Part shown: one piece after another, positions 1 to 13,400 of the stretch | Layout of the letters: the number at the start of each line of letters is the position of its first letter | Position numbering within the stretch: position 1 is the first letter of the stretch | Assembly: GCA_965153455.1 (NCBI GenBank) | Contig: OZ234498.1 | Span: 1,364,001-1,428,000 of the forward strand | Length of the DNA: 64,000 bases | DNA from: Sphagnum compactum | Taxonomy: Eukaryota > Bryophyta > Sphagnopsida > Sphagnales | Reading direction: 5' to 3' | Notes under the pieces: generated by a model | The model's database searches: none | Told to the model about the DNA's origin: nothing | The model's input: the letters and a program-made list of their open reading frames with translations, nothing else | Position numbers and translations under genes: made by a program

Positions 1-130
1 TCAACAAATGAAATATTCCTAAATATTCACTATTTTCCTTCACGACATTTCCTGATTTGGAAGAAATAATTTTTGAAATTTTCAACATTTATGAGAATAA
101 TATAATTAGTGTTGAATTGGCCAAGGTACT
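1..130 (+). pseudogene. Fragment of repeated unit R1
   Basis: The stretch up to the GCCAAGGTACTA-like end at about 130 matches about 48400-48543 and, reversed, about 60310-60400. The common part reads as a short exon-like piece (FSENNIIS... in the 48.4 kb copy, YENNIIS... here) ending at AAG/GTAC, a possible splice donor. It is the far end of R1; the rest of that unit lies outside the window to the left. Product unknown. Confidence 0.5.
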
Positions 131-1000
131 AACGTATTCCCTCCTCATCAAAGATGCACACTTTCTAACCACCATAAAATGGCAACATAGTCACATACAT
201 AATAAGTTCAACGGCCTCAAGTCATACCAATCTGGTCAGGTTTTTGATATTAGGACCAGTCTATATACCAAGGTTCCAACCTAGTACCTGCCCAACACTG
301 GTTCAACTTTGGCTCAGTATTTTTTTTGTTTTCTATAATTTTATATTGAAAATTTGGTGAAATTTAACCCAATAAATAGAAGATTTAGCTGAATTGAAGC
401 TAAAGAAGGAAAAAAAATTCCCAATTTTTCCCACTTTCTTTGTTGAAAAAATGGCGAAATTCCACCAGGAAAAAAAAAACTGCTTTGGCTGAAGATTTTA
501 CTAAACAAACGCACTAATAGAATATGGGTACCAAAATTAACATTCAATATGGCCATATGCCCCTCAAGACAAACACTGTGGAAAATGATTAGGTCAGGTT
601 CTACAGTCATATTTGTTCCCATTGAGTTCTTATCTGAAATTTGATCAGTTTGGAACCCTTTTATTTACAGCCTCAAAATGGCTAGAGTCACACCCAATTA
701 AGGACACATTACAAAGACCTTTCCAAGTGCACTTTGAATGGCAACAAATAGGCATTCTCATCCACAACACCTATTTTCTCTCGAAAATCAAAAAACCAAA
801 AAGAGGTTTGGCATTATTACAGAAGTTCACTTTGGTGGAACAAAGCATAAGCAAAACAGATAACGAGTATTTCCATCTTGATATTGTGAGAGCACCTCCA
901 CCCAAACCCCCTATTTGGAGCTCTACTCACATATATCACATCTAACATAGGGTGTTAATTGTTTCCCCAATGTGGTCAATAAGAATGAAAATAGGCTAGT
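131..1000. other. No supported gene
   Basis: Low-complexity AT-rich sequence up to about 610, then a slightly richer part with one 110-codon open frame (613-945, plus). That frame has no motif I recognise, no clear start context and no second copy in the window, so I do not call it a gene. Confidence 0.5.
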
Positions 1001-1002
1001 CT

Positions 1003-1130
1003 AGTGTAGGTGTGATGGCTCACTGGTGTAGGCGCTTCTCAGAGCCTGGGATCACAAAAGGTCTTGGGTTCAAACTCGGTGGTGCACAAATGAAATACCT
1101 GTCAGCCCTCTGCAAAGGAGCTTGAGTTTT
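1003..1130 (+). mobile_element. tRNA-derived SINE (family S1)
   Basis: A pol III internal promoter is visible: A box TGGCTCACTGG at 1016-1026 and B box GGTTCAAACTC at 1067-1077, about 40 bp apart as in tRNA genes. Downstream, the part reading GAAATACCTGTCAGCCCTC is shared, with changes, by the reverse-strand copy at about 34690-34830, so this is a dispersed family and not a chance box pair. The tRNA-like head does not fold into a convincing cloverleaf, so it is not called a tRNA gene. The 3' end and target duplication were not resolved. Confidence 0.65.
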
Positions 1131-1426
1131 GGGGGTTACCAACATCACATGCTTGCAAGCACAAACTGATCATGATCAAGTGCACTGGGCATTTTTTTGT
1201 GGTCTGCAAAATGAAAGGGCAATCTGAGCAAGGATGTCCGAGCAGCTGAACACAAGTCAGAGATGCACGTCTACACACAGTCATGCAGTGGAGTTTGGAC
1301 ATGTGAGTATTATACACTCAATAATAGTTCATGCCATTGCCATTAGTCTAGGCCAAGAGCACACATAGGCAAAAACCAATTCTTGCAGCCAATGAGGTGA
1401 GGCAGCATGCACCCAGGGTGCCCAGG

Positions 1427-1600
1427 TTCTTTTTCTTTTGGGGGAGTGTGGGGGTGTTGGATTTTTGTTGTTCCCATGAAGTTGTCACTATGTTCTTATC
1501 AAGTTCTCTCAATGGGTTCTCAACATGTTCCCAATAGCTCCTCACTTTATCCCATATCTTTTGCTCTAAAGTTCTACTTTGTTGTTTGTTGTGTGTGATT
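1427..1600 (+). repeat. Repeat family M, copy 1
   Basis: A motif series TGTTCCCA / GGGTTC / TTTATCCCATAT recurs in the same order at 40440-40570 and 59980-60100. No terminal repeats were found, so its class is unknown. It begins just after a T-rich and G-rich stretch. Confidence 0.45.
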
Positions 1601-1640
1601 GGAATCATGTGTAGTGTGAATAGGATTCTAGTTTTTTTGT

Positions 1641-1659
1641 GGGGGGGGGGGGGGAGGGG
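1641..1659 (+). repeat. Poly-G tract
   Basis: Fourteen G in a row followed by A and GGGG. Length is likely uncertain in any assembly; it could form a G-quadruplex. Confidence 0.9.
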
Positions 1660-1844
1660 CGGGTTTATCCCCCACAATGTGGCTCTAGAGTCCCATCTTT
1701 CATGTTTTGAGATTCCAAAACACAAAAGAGAAACAAGTTTTCTTTCATGTTGCTTTGAACTTGGATAAAACATGTGTATGGATTTGTTAGTTTCGATAGC
1801 GTTGGGCACCAATCTAGTAGTGCATGACAATAAGGATGGGTGGT

Positions 1845-2110
1845 ATCCAATTTTTTCCTTTTGATGAAATTTGGCCAAATTTTGACCTGAAAAAATATGA
1901 TTTCAAGTTAGACAAAGGATTTTTCATGAAAAAAATGGCCCAAATTCTCCAGAATTTCAAGAACTTTTTTTTCAAACCATTAAATTTTATGATAAGTTCC
2001 AGGAGGTGGCCAAGACTATAGAAGGATTTTTTTTTTTCATATCTAAAATGTAGCCAAATATGGCTAAATCATCTTATGGATGATTGCCACTTTAGCTACA
2101 TCACAAAATT
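1845..2110. repeat. Degenerate short repeat with GGCCAAATTT / TAGCCAAATATGGCTA motifs
   Basis: The terminal part (TAGCCAAATATGGCTAAATC... to GCCACTTTAGCTA) resembles 45825-45895, where the same motif ends a roughly 280-bp insertion in copy D of R1. A MITE-like element is likely, but its ends are not sharp here. Confidence 0.4.
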
Positions 2111-3150
2111 GAAAAAAAATCATGGTGTCATCCCATTAACTTAATTATAAGATTAGCAATCTTTCACCATCACAAGCCCCATTTGTTGCTTTTATGAATC
2201 ATGATGTTCTTTGAAGAAAGTGCCATATTTATTGGGACAATATTTCACATTTATCCATCCAATTACCATTTGTTTGAAAAGTTCCTCATCATCAAGTTTA
2301 TCACTAACTCGAATAGCATGTTTATCCCATAAGGTTCTTTACAAAGGCTTGATTGAAATAAGATCTATCTTTTCAAAATGCTTGAAAATTTGTAATCTAC
2401 TAGGTGGGAATATTGTTTGTTGGATTAACTAGCCTATCCTTGTACTATTGATATAGGATCATGAAAGGGAAGCATGATTTACATAGGAATATAGTAATAT
2501 GTAGAACTAACACACAAGCATTGAATTGAGACCCACTTATTTGAGAGAAAGAGGGAAGACAAGATAATAAATAGGATAGGGAAGGGGAAGACCTATTAAT
2601 TTAGAGGGTTGTGGACTAATTCTACCTTAACCTTGTCCACTATTGGGATGGATGAACTAGATGAGTGAAATAAGCATTCATCTAACACACACCCTCAAGC
2701 CTTAATGGACAAAAAGGGATTTGGTAAGGGAGATGAGAAACCACTTAACCTCATCCTAGGGGTGAAGAAAGGGAATAATGTATTGATAATAATAAGGTCC
2801 TACTTCTTGCACACAAGTTTTGAGTGATAAACCTTGGATAGGGATTTGAAATGCAAGAAGAATGGATAAAACAATGAACCATTTGCTCCAAATTCCTAGA
2901 TGAAGTTGTTCTTTAGCATGTATGGCCTAAAGTTTTCAAGATCTCTTACTACGATGAGTTTAAGCCATTCAAACCTATATTCATACAATTACTTAAGGAG
3001 GTGACAGTTTCTCCCATGTGGCAACCATTCTTGGAAAAGTTCAATGTACACAAACTTCAAGAGTCACATTTGGTTTATGGAAATTGGCTCAATAACCTAA
3101 TAAAAGAGGAGTGCAATCTTGACTACTAATCCTCGTGATCTTTTCAATGT
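2111..3150. other. No gene seen; possible LTR side of the copia relic
   Basis: AT-rich sequence lying downstream (in the element's sense) of the reverse-strand copia pol relic. It could contain its 3' LTR, but I found no matching second LTR and no clear TG...CA ends. Confidence 0.4.
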
Positions 3151-5980
3151 TAATTGCTATATATTTGGTTGATTGTTTTGGTAGAACTAAAAGATTGTAA
3201 GCCCACAAGTTACTTGCATATTATAAAAATTGCCTTTGCTAGGGGTTTTGTGAAAATATGGACATTGTTGGGTAGAAGGTGGGTGTAATGCTTTAATTCT
3301 CCCAACTTTTGTGAATTATTGGACAAGTCAAAAATGGATTGTGAAATGTTTTTGTCTTGGAATGATATGCAAGGTCCTTGGAGATCTTAATGTAACTTGC
3401 ATTGTCACATGAATATACGGGGGTGCTTGAGTATTTTCTAAAATTCTTAACTTAGACCATCATTTGATGTTTCCAATAATTATAGTAATCAACTTTTATT
3501 TAAAACAAAATGATACATTGTTGTTTTTTGCATGCTCCACATGAAGGGAGTGGACCTAAATTTTAAAATAAAGCCTTTAAGGTTGTTCTCTTGTCCAAGC
3601 CCCCCCCTCACTTTGCATCTATGAACCTAGTGAATTACAAGTTATTTTATTTTTTTCATAAAGTGGTCCCAAGGTTTGTAATGTTTTTGAAACACCTTAA
3701 AATGCATTTTGTTGCTTGCAAATGAACCTCTTATAGTCTGTGCATATATTTGTTCACCAAGTGAATGGTGTGAGCAATCTTTAGTCTTTTGTGTGTGAAG
3801 AAAATCAATTTCCTTATCAGGTTTCTCTAGTACGTGGGATTAATTTTGTCAATTAGGTTTGTTTTTGAAGTTTGATTCCTTTGGGAAATAGGGTGTAAAA
3901 TGGATTGCAATCAATCATGTCAAAATCTTTCAACAACTCCAACATATTTAACTTTTATGGCAAATGAATAACCCTTCATTTCCATGTTCAAGCTAAAAGC
4001 TTAGGTATTTTTTTGATGCTACTAGATCCAACATCTCAAATTAAATAAATAATTGAATTTTTGTCCATTTGATCCCCTCTTATAAATTCCCACAATGCAC
4101 AAGTCATCAACATAAATTATTAGAGCCAATATTGTATGTATCTTTTAAAGAAGGTACATGTTCTTGTTTTTTACACTCTTGGTCATACCTTAATTTGTCA
4201 AATAGGTGTGAATTCTTTCAAACTAAGGCTTGGGGTGCTTGTTTCAACCCACATAAGGTTTTATGTAGTTTGTAAAGTAAGTACTCTTAACCTTACTTGA
4301 TGAAATTTTATGGGTACTTAAAGTATATCTCCTCTATGATTTTGCCATTCATGAAGGTGGTTTTTCCATCTAAATGATGTAATTTCCAATCATTTGAAGT
4401 GACAACATGGTAATGAAGGTCCTAATGGTGATCAATTTGTTACTAGAGAAAATTTATTTGCACAATATATTTTAAAATTTGTTCAAACCCTCAAGAGTGT
4501 GATTAACTTGGCTTTGTGCCTAATTACTACATAATTCAACCCTACTTCAATTGTATATCCACTTTACAGAGATGATTTTATGCCCACGAAAGGTAAAGGA
4601 ACTAAAAACTAAATACATGGTTTTGAGCTATAAATTTCATTTTATATTTCATTACTTCTTTCTAGTTGTGATGTTTTAAGTTGTCAAAAAATGTGATGTT
4701 TGGTTCAAGGAGTTTTGCTAGGTTGTGGAGTCATTGAACTTGAAAGCTTGGGTTTTAACCTTAAAAGATTTTCATGGTTTTGAAATTTCCTTGTAACGTT
4801 TATTAGTATGTAGCTAAGGATTAGTCAATAACAATAAAACTTACATGAAATGAAGAGGGTTGGATTTAAAATGTTCATTTATTTTAGTGTCCAATGTTTT
4901 TGAATATGTTTGAGTGGGTCTTTGTTGGTTTGGATCAAGTAGTTCATGTTATTAAAGGTTGTCCCTGGTGCTTCCAATTTTAAATTGAACAAGTTGTAAT
5001 TTTCCTGATTTCTTAAGATGTTCATTAACTGGGTTTATAGGTGGTTCATATAATTTCTAGGATTTTTCTTATACACTTTTTCTTTCGGTTTGTGATATGC
5101 GCTTTCATCTACCACTACATCTCTAGAAATTATTGCCTTCCATAGTGAAAATATGTAACATCGATAAGTCATTTCATCTATCCTAATCAATATTCCTAGA
5201 ATGGACATGTTTTTTGATCTTGTTTTTCTTTGTTTTAGGAGTGTGAGATAGGCCTTTGTTCCAAAGATGTTCAAGTTTAACATGTTGGGTTTTCCCCTAA
5301 AGTATCCTAATTTTTCCATTTTCTTTTTTTACCCCAAGGATTTTGAAGGTTTCTTATTGTGCAAATAGCATGCCAAGTTTATTAGTTTAGCCCATAAATG
5401 TTTTGGTGGTCCCCTTTTGCTATAGTGCATCTTGTTATTTTTAGGAAGAAACTATTTTTGTTTTCAATTGTACACAATTTTGTTCATGTGAGTAGGTTCG
5501 ATTTAGTTCTTGCCTTATTCCTATATTATTTGTAATAGTCCTTCAACCTTTTGGAAATTTTTTTCCCCCCCTAAACCCTAAAATTTAACTCATCTTGATT
5601 TTTTTGCCAATTTCTTTTCAACTACCTACTTGAAGTTCTTGAATGTTTCAAAAGTTTCATCTTTTGTCTTCAAAACCTCACCCATGTCTTTTGACTCATG
5701 TTGTCAATGAAGGGTGTAAAATAATGTGCTACACCCAATGATCTAACCTTACTGGCCCATAGATGTCATTGTGTATCATGCATTCTTTCAAATCTCCTTA
5801 TGTTAGCCTTTAGGAACTTTGTCCAAAAGGTAAATCCTACTTCAATTGACAACTTAGTAAGGTTTTGGTTCACTAGGGTGGACCAAAAATGGATAAGTAT
5901 TTAAGGAGTTTAGTATTCAACTCATGACATTTACACCTAAAATTGGGGTATTTAAAAATTTGATAATGGACATGTATGGA
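3150..5980 (-). pseudogene. Decayed Ty1/copia polyprotein (integrase, RT, RNase H)
   Basis: Reading the minus strand from high to low coordinates gives the copia order. An integrase-like HNDIYGP motif sits near 5750-5775. A 94-codon open frame at 5035-5319 matches the integrase-to-RT linker, with FGTKAYL, a GILIRID stretch where the family has VGY, and IISRDVVVDE. The RT motif LHKTLCGLKQAP lies near 4233-4271 and the catalytic YVDD box (YVDDLCIVG) at 4088-4114. An RNase H-like stretch (CDNAS, then SKDLAYHSKTK) lies near 3200-3450. The copia assignment rests on integrase lying upstream of RT. Many stops and frameshifts break every frame, so the element is dead. LTRs were not delimited. Confidence 0.8.
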
Positions 5981-8180
5981 CAATATATCGTGGTCATTGT
6001 AAATAACTAATACCTTCAATTATTCCTAATTATTGGTGAGCTTATTCACAATCAAGGTACCACTTTTTGGACACAACATTTCAAGGGTTTTTATTAAATT
6101 TTTCCAAACATAAAATCTAATCAAAATAAATATAAGTGAATAAATTAGAATAAATTTGAACAATCCAAAATAAAATGATTCATATGGTGGTGGTGTGTTT
6201 TTCATGTGTATGAATTTTTGTGCATCAACATTTTAATAAAAAACCCATTAATGCATAAAATTTATAAATAAGATTATTAGACAACTTGACATGTTATTTG
6301 CTACACATGTGACCTATACTTGAGGCTACAAATTTTAAGCCTGATGAATATAAACAATCAACCAAATGAACCGAAAAAATAATAATTTCCTTGTGCAATT
6401 CATTCAAAATGAATTTTATGTAGCTTTCAAAATTTTCATATGGTGCACAATATAATCAAATTCATCCAATCAACATTGCTAAACATAAATGTAAACATTG
6501 TTTATCCATTAACAAAAATTGCAATTTAAGTTACACTATTTAATGCATTCCATTTGATTCTTTCATATTATAAAAATATGGTTAAAACAAGGAATGTATT
6601 TATTTAAAAGGATTCAAAATGAGATGTCTACTATACATCCAATTTATTCTTTAAAAATTTATTGGTTTAACATGACATCATTTTAAATGCATGCATACAA
6701 CAATTCATTATAAATATAATGCAATTATAAGGTGCGCATCTACTAAAATGAGTTAATCAAGCATGTAATGTGCGGTTTCACTATTTAGTAAACTTTTTGA
6801 AGGTCTTCAAAAAACTTCAATGACATATTTATGGGATTTTTTTTCAATACATGGGTCAAAACTTGTAACTAAGAGCCAAAAGGATCACTTTGGAAAAAGA
6901 CTGCAAGTCTTTTTTCCCAAAAAATATTTTACATGCAAATAAACTTTTGAATGAAATTTTTGGTAACTTGTTCTAAAAAATATTTAAATTTTCTCCAATG
7001 CATCATTTTTTTTTGTTATTCATTATTGAATAAATATGAATTTTTAAAAGTGTGCATATTCCTTACAAATTCAATGTTTCATTTTTGAAAAATGACCAAA
7101 ATTTTAAGTCATCACCAAAAATTAAAATTATCACATCCTTTAGTTTTTTTATACTTTAAGGTATAACTTTTTTTAATACATCATGTGCATTATAACCCTT
7201 TTATATGTGGTAAAAGACTCTTGAAGCTCTAAAATTCAAAATTAATTTTGAAACATTCTTTGAATTTTTAAAGTTTTAAATTCCACATTTTTAAAATTAC
7301 GAGTGTTTTTTGAGTGTGGCTAATATGTTATTATTTTTTATATGTTTTCAATGAAAATTCTTTTATTATATGAATCCTTTGGATAGTCCTTTGCAAACTT
7401 GATTCCATTTGACATAATAGGTGTACATTTTCAAACGTCCTAAATTAAAACCAAAATTTAATTTTTACTCTAAGCTCTTTGACATTCATACAAGGGAAAA
7501 ACGACTAACTTGTTGTCATTACTATGGTTTCAAATGGTAATAAATAAATAAATATTTTATTTTGACTGATTATGTTTAGTATCCAATGCCCGTTTTGGCT
7601 CCTTGTTACGTGTTTTGACTTTCATGCACCCTTACATATTAATATGTTGTACCATTCTCCGTAAATTGGGTCTTAAGAATTAAAACAACTTTTATGTGAC
7701 ATGTAAATTTTGAATCTAATAATATTTTTCTTGATTGATTAATCATATTTGGCCACTTCATTCTGATTAAACTACCCACTTTTTATAAGACCCAATCACA
7801 TGGGTGATTTTGGTTTGTTTTAACAAAAACACACTAAATAAATGTTATAAAAATGCAAATTTGTCCTTTGCAATCCCTTTTTAAGTTAAACAATCCTTTT
7901 GGATACCCCAACCATGAATGGACTAATTGATAGTAAATAGAATAGTTAATACTATCAATTATGGAGTTGATGTTAAGTTTAATTAAAGTTGTAAAAAGGA
8001 TCAGTGGTTATGTTGGTGTCAATAACTAATTAGGATCTAGAAAGGATGATATGGATAAAATAATGGACAACCATCATTTCCATAGGAAATAATTGGGTGG
8101 GATTAGAAACACTTAAATGGAGAGGAGAAAGATTTTTTTCCCTTTTACCCTTTCTATTTGAACACGATGTTGGATTATAA
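5981..8180. other. No gene seen
   Basis: Very AT-rich intergenic sequence with no open frame of note, no tandem array and no terminal repeats that I could pair. Confidence 0.5.
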
Positions 8181-8189
8181 AAAATCTTA

Positions 8190-9090
8190 TGTTGCAACCC
8201 TAACCTTGGGCTTGCGACCAAGGCAAGGGCTTGCAAGGGTGCGGGCCAAGAGTGAAGCCCAGGAGTCACATTTCATGTTCCCAGAGTGTAGGAAAGTGTG
8301 AGGGAATGAACCTCCACACTCCCAAGTGAGCTCCCACTTTGGGAATTGGACTCCCGATGGACTTCCAAATTTTCAGAGAGAGATTGCAAAGGTCAAAAAT
8401 CATTGGATTGAAGACTTTTTTATACCATTGGAAAGCTCTTGGAACTTAGATGTTTAAAATGAGCTCGCATGACCCATTTAGATGCTTGAAACACAAATTA
8501 TGTCCAAAAGAAGGGCCAGGAGTCAAATTGCCAATTTGACTCCCGACCACTAAAAGTCAGGAAGCGCCCTGATTTACTTGCGCTCAGGTGGCGTGCCACA
8601 TATCATTGAAAAGCTCTCGACGAGGGTACAACTTTACTTCAGACCTCACCTCAATCGAAGGTCTGCAAAAAAAGTTATGGGCCTCCAAAGTTTTGGAAGT
8701 CCTAATTTTGGGAATTTTGGGATTCGAACTTGGGAGTCCCGGGACAAAATGACGTTTAGGTGCTGGCCCTGTGGCCAAGCATAGAAAATACTATAAGGGG
8801 GAAGGTGGTGGCTTCCCCCAAATCCAAGTCGTGGTGAGTCTTATGAGTCCGTGTTTGCCCGTGGTTCATTTGTGCACCAAAAATGCTCCAACTATGCACT
8901 AACTGACTTGTTGTTTAGTTTGTGCAAGTCCATGTGAATAATTGACCCACTTGTCACTTGTCCTAGTCCCCATTTCAGAGCTCCAGCACGCCCTTTCCCC
9001 CCGAAGTGTTGCAAGCCAAGGAACGTACCCCAACTCCTTATCCTTCCATTGTTTTCCACATCTGGACTCGCAGTTGAGTTTATCAAAGAG
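8190..9090. mobile_element. GC-richer block, probable LTR remnant
   Basis: This block stands out from its AT-rich flanks. It has the internally repetitive phrasing often seen in long plant LTRs: ATTGGAAAGCTCTTGGAAC near 8430 and ATTGAAAAGCTCTCGACGAG near 8600, each followed by a run ending in GGCC or GACC, and repeated GGGAGTC/GACTCC pieces. Open frames on both strands (8578-8784, 8892-9163) lack recognisable domains. No mate LTR lies in the window. A Ty3-type solo LTR is the best guess, with moderate doubt. Confidence 0.35.
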
Positions 9091-9900
9091 CTTGGGGGTG
9101 TGTCATCTTATCTTTCGTAATCAACAAATTTGTGACTACATGCAATTAAATTGTCATTTGTAACTATTTTGGTCACTATTATGATTATTTGTTATCTTTG
9201 GTCATATTTGTGACTATGTACTAACTGGTTTGCAACTATTGTTTCTTTCATCCTTCCCAAAAAATGACTTTTCATTTGGTTTTCATCCAATAAAAGGCCA
9301 TATATGTCCCATTAGTTGCAAATTTGACCAAAATGAATTACAACCTTATGAAATAGTAAAGTCACTTGAACAAAGTCTTCAAAAGGGTATTGGAAGCATA
9401 TTAAGACATTGTAGAAATGTATAATGAAGATATGTACAAGGAGTGTGTTAAAATCATATGTAGTTCATATTTATAACATATTAAAATATATCAAACGTAA
9501 ATTTATGTATATGTATACTTTGATATTATTAAATATGTATTTGGAACATACATAAAATATATTAAAGCCGTATTCCAAGCATATGGTTTATTATATTTAC
9601 AAGAACTATTATTTTTGTGCTATTATGTTATGATTAAATATTGATTGATATAGTTAATAACATATACAACATGTGACATAATGAAAAATTAATAATAATA
9701 CTATAGGTAGCTTCAATAAGGGTATCCTAGCGGAAATATTGATGAAATAAAAATGATAATTTAATAATATTTCTTAGAGTTATTATTACAAAATAAAAAT
9801 TATTTTAATTTTTAATTAACAAGATTATAATTCATCAATAAGTTAATATTACCTTTTCCCACAAATGTTTTTTTCTAGTAATAATTTTTCTACAATAGTC
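9091..9900. other. No gene; TTGTAACTA-type short repeats at the left
   Basis: From about 9130 to 9240 there are degenerate repeats of TTTGTGACTA / TTTGTAACTA, similar to the subterminal repeats of the CACTA element at 25.8-28.6 kb. The rest is AT-rich without features. Confidence 0.4.
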
Positions 9901-9911
9901 ACATTTCTAAA

Positions 9912-10465
9912 TTGTCATGGAAACTATTGTTGTTAAAGAAGATAATGCCAATGAAGAAAGAAGATATTGAAAACATGGATGATTACTTGAAGGGAATAAG
10001 AAAGACCTTAGATCAACTTGAGGTGATTGATTTTAAATCTATTCCTATAAGAGTTGTCACTCTTCTAATCCTCAATTTGACTCCTATTTATTATCATGCA
10101 TTCATGAAAACATTACCTAGCCTAGAAAATTTAGAATCCAAGCTACTAAGTAAGAAGATGCAAATCAAGATTGATTCATAAAAAATGAAACTATCCATGA
10201 TGCCATCGCCATACAAGAAAAAGCCCCACATGGATTCAATAGTAGATGAACATCTCAAAATAGGAATAGTTTCAAAACACAAACTAAAGGAACAAGTCCA
10301 CCAAAATAGCCATGAGGAAATATACCCTAAAAAAAAAACATCAAATGGAAGAAATAAACGACAGAAAATACAAGAGTCAATGTAGAATAGACCAAGGAGG
10401 AAATGGACCCAAAGGTTGTTGATTATGTGGAGTTAGAAGACATTGGGAATAGGAATGTGAAACTC
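9912..10465 (+). pseudogene. copia-type gag relic (UBN2-like, zinc knuckle)
   Basis: One frame runs from 9912 to 10385 with a single stop at 10179-10181. It has the helical copia gag signature: a DDYLKGIRKTLDQL stretch, then VVTLLILNLTPIYYHAF, where the family reads LTLLNGLPPSYE. In the next frame, 10417-10461 carries a CCHC zinc knuckle (C-x2-C-G-x3-H-x4-C) with two internal stops. Gag would bind retroelement RNA in virus-like particles. No pol follows in readable form, so only a fragment remains. Confidence 0.7.
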
Positions 10466-13400
10466 AAAATCTAATTACCAACTCCAAAATCTATCCAACA
10501 AACAATAGGTGTGCTACATTGCACCCAATTCCCACTCGTAAAAAAAGGACAAAAACACATATGGCGAAGAGCAAGAAAACAAGGAGGGACTAGAAGGGAC
10601 ATGTTAATTAAAAAGCTTCCTAATAAAGGTCTCATTTGATTTTTCATGGTATTTTGATTTAGTTGCCACTAAACACACAATAAAAACAAAAATCTATTGG
10701 TATCTTGGAAATTTAGTTCTTCCCAAGGACCCAACAAAACAAAATACCCAAGTGAAAAACAAAAAATGAATCCTACTAGGAAATATAACTCATGAAAACA
10801 AAGATTATAGTAGTTAGATTACCTACTATGGATTCTAATGCAAAAAACCTCATTCAATTCCAAGTTAATGTCTAGGATTTTTCAAATGCTAAAACATTCT
10901 AATATTGTAGAGCCATTGGCAGTACAAATAGAAAAAAATAGAATTACTACACCTAAATCTTCAAAGGGCAAGTCTTACTAGATCAAAACCTAATGGAATA
11001 AATAACATATGTTGGAGTTATGTCCTTGACAAGTTGTTATTCTAGTCATTGACAAATAATTCCAACATTATAAGAATTCCAATAGTGACTCTTTTGAGGT
11101 TTTTCTACTACAATTAAACATTATTGGGTCAAGTAAATTACACACATACTTGCACCTAGTTAACACACAATTTGGAAATGAAAATAACACAAAAAAATGA
11201 AAATATAACCCTTTTTTTTTGCATTTATTTCATAACCATAGAGTATAGAAATATTATAACACTACAATTATAAATTAGTACCATTACAACATGCCTTATT
11301 TAGGTTTGATCTACACACTCACACCCACACACATTATAGAAATACTAGAAATAAACCACATAACTTAATATTGAGATTCTTATCTAGGCGGCAATAAACA
11401 TGTTATTAGTTTGTGAAAAACAACTAGGTGTATAGTTTTTTAAAATGATAAATTTGAGGGTTGGGGTTAGCCATGTGTACACTATTTTTTGAAAGTTTAC
11501 ATGTCCACAATTTTGGTGTCAAATAATGCAAGTGTTCTTTGATGTACATATTGAGATTTAAGGAAAATATTTATTGAAATTGCCTTAAGTTCAACATAGG
11601 GTAATTATGACTATAATGAATGCCTCATGAAGGTTGTGGGCACTAAATCTTGTTAAAGTTTATTCTATTTTTGCAAACATTTTAAATTTAATTTCATAAG
11701 CTTGTTAAAGCTTTGTACAATTTTTAAAGCGTTCTTTGCAACTCAAATAATGAGATCATTTGAAGAAATAGTCTCAATCATTGACACATGACTTGAATTT
11801 GAAAACTACTTAACAAAGAAATAATTGTGCTTGGTTTTAAGCCTTTCAACCTTTGGATGATTTCTCAAGGGCTTCTTATTTATAAATGGGGAGCTTCATT
11901 TTGTTGTGAAAATTATATGAACTCACATGTCCATAATTTTTCTTGATATTTATTGTCTGTTCTCCCACTTTTACTTTTCTCCTTTTTTCTCCTTTCCATT
12001 TTTTCGTTGCCTTCCCTTGTTGGTCCTCTTCTTGAGTTCCCATAATATTTATGGCTTAAAAATTGTTATTATTTAAAAAATTTGTGATAGGTATTTAGTC
12101 CATTTGTTGGATTCTAACATAAGCTTTCACCATACTTGGCAACTTAAAAAAAGTAGTGGAAATGTTATAATAAACTACCATACACATGTTATAAATGGTC
12201 GTTAAACATGTGGGAAACAATTAATGTTGTTTTTTTTAGTTTTAAGTCTTATTATGTTGATCTTATTTGGCAAGTTTTTCCTTTTTCCTTTCATTGCAAT
12301 GTGTTATTTAAGTCTTATGAAGTTTAATGCACAAACCTCTTTAACCTTATTTTATCATATTACAATTGATCCAAGTTGGCTTAACTCACAAATTGGAAAA
12401 TTCTCTATACATTTTAGGACATAAATACATTGTTTAATAAATTTTTTGAAGCCTTGGGCAATATTGTATGTGCCCCTAATCCCCACCCCTCCCCCAAAAT
12501 GATTAATAAGGATGCCCATGACAATGTATAATTATTATGCTAGAATGCACACGTCAAGACTATACATATGTTTCCCTTTGTGTTTAATTGATTGATGTTT
12601 ATAATGCTTTGAAAAAAGTTGATTTGAAACCAAAAGACAACTTATAAAGACGACCCCACTATGTAGGTTAGTCTTTGTAAAAGGTTGAAATGTTTACTTT
12701 CACAAGGGTGAACTAAAGTTGAATGAAATTTATCATCACAAACACATTCATACTTTAAAAAGGAGATATTTTTGGATAACTACATCCTTCAGACCTTTTT
12801 AAAACCTTAAAAAAAATGATTGGCTCTTGTAATTATGAAATTAACCCATATATTTGAATGTGGATGTATTTTTATCAAAAAATTAATTACATAAATGTCT
12901 TCATAATCAAGTTGTTCATTTGCTCAATTACCAATTGATAGATTTAAGGTCATATTATTTGTTATAAACATTTAAACAAAATTTATTTAACATAGATCAT
13001 TGAAATGACACCAAAAGTGAACCGCCATATAGTGTGTGCACCCACCTACATGATGTGCAATTTGAAAAAGTGATGGCACACCATATAGAAATGTGTGTAT
13101 ATCAATTGGAACTAATGACACAAAAAATATAAACTAACCTTTTCATTTCAATGCCAATGACCTTTCATAATGAATTTTGATGCTTCAGAAATTTTAGTTT
13201 GAAACAAGGTGGAGAATGAAAACATGGGAAAATATACACAAAAAGTAGTGTGAGCAACAAAAATACTGGAGTCCTTAAATAAAAAGACTAACAAGTAGAT
13301 GATTTTATGGGGATATTAATATTAGTTTGGGGTAGATTATTTTTTAACACTTGTTTACATGGACTTCAAAAACTAAATTGTTATAATCATGTTTTTTTAA

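Noticed and set aside
613-945. 110-codon plus frame, possible small protein
   Set aside because: No motif, no second copy, no splice context; length is within chance for this base composition.
8578-9163. Overlapping frames on both strands as genes
   Set aside because: They mirror each other in a GC-richer LTR-like block and show no domain.
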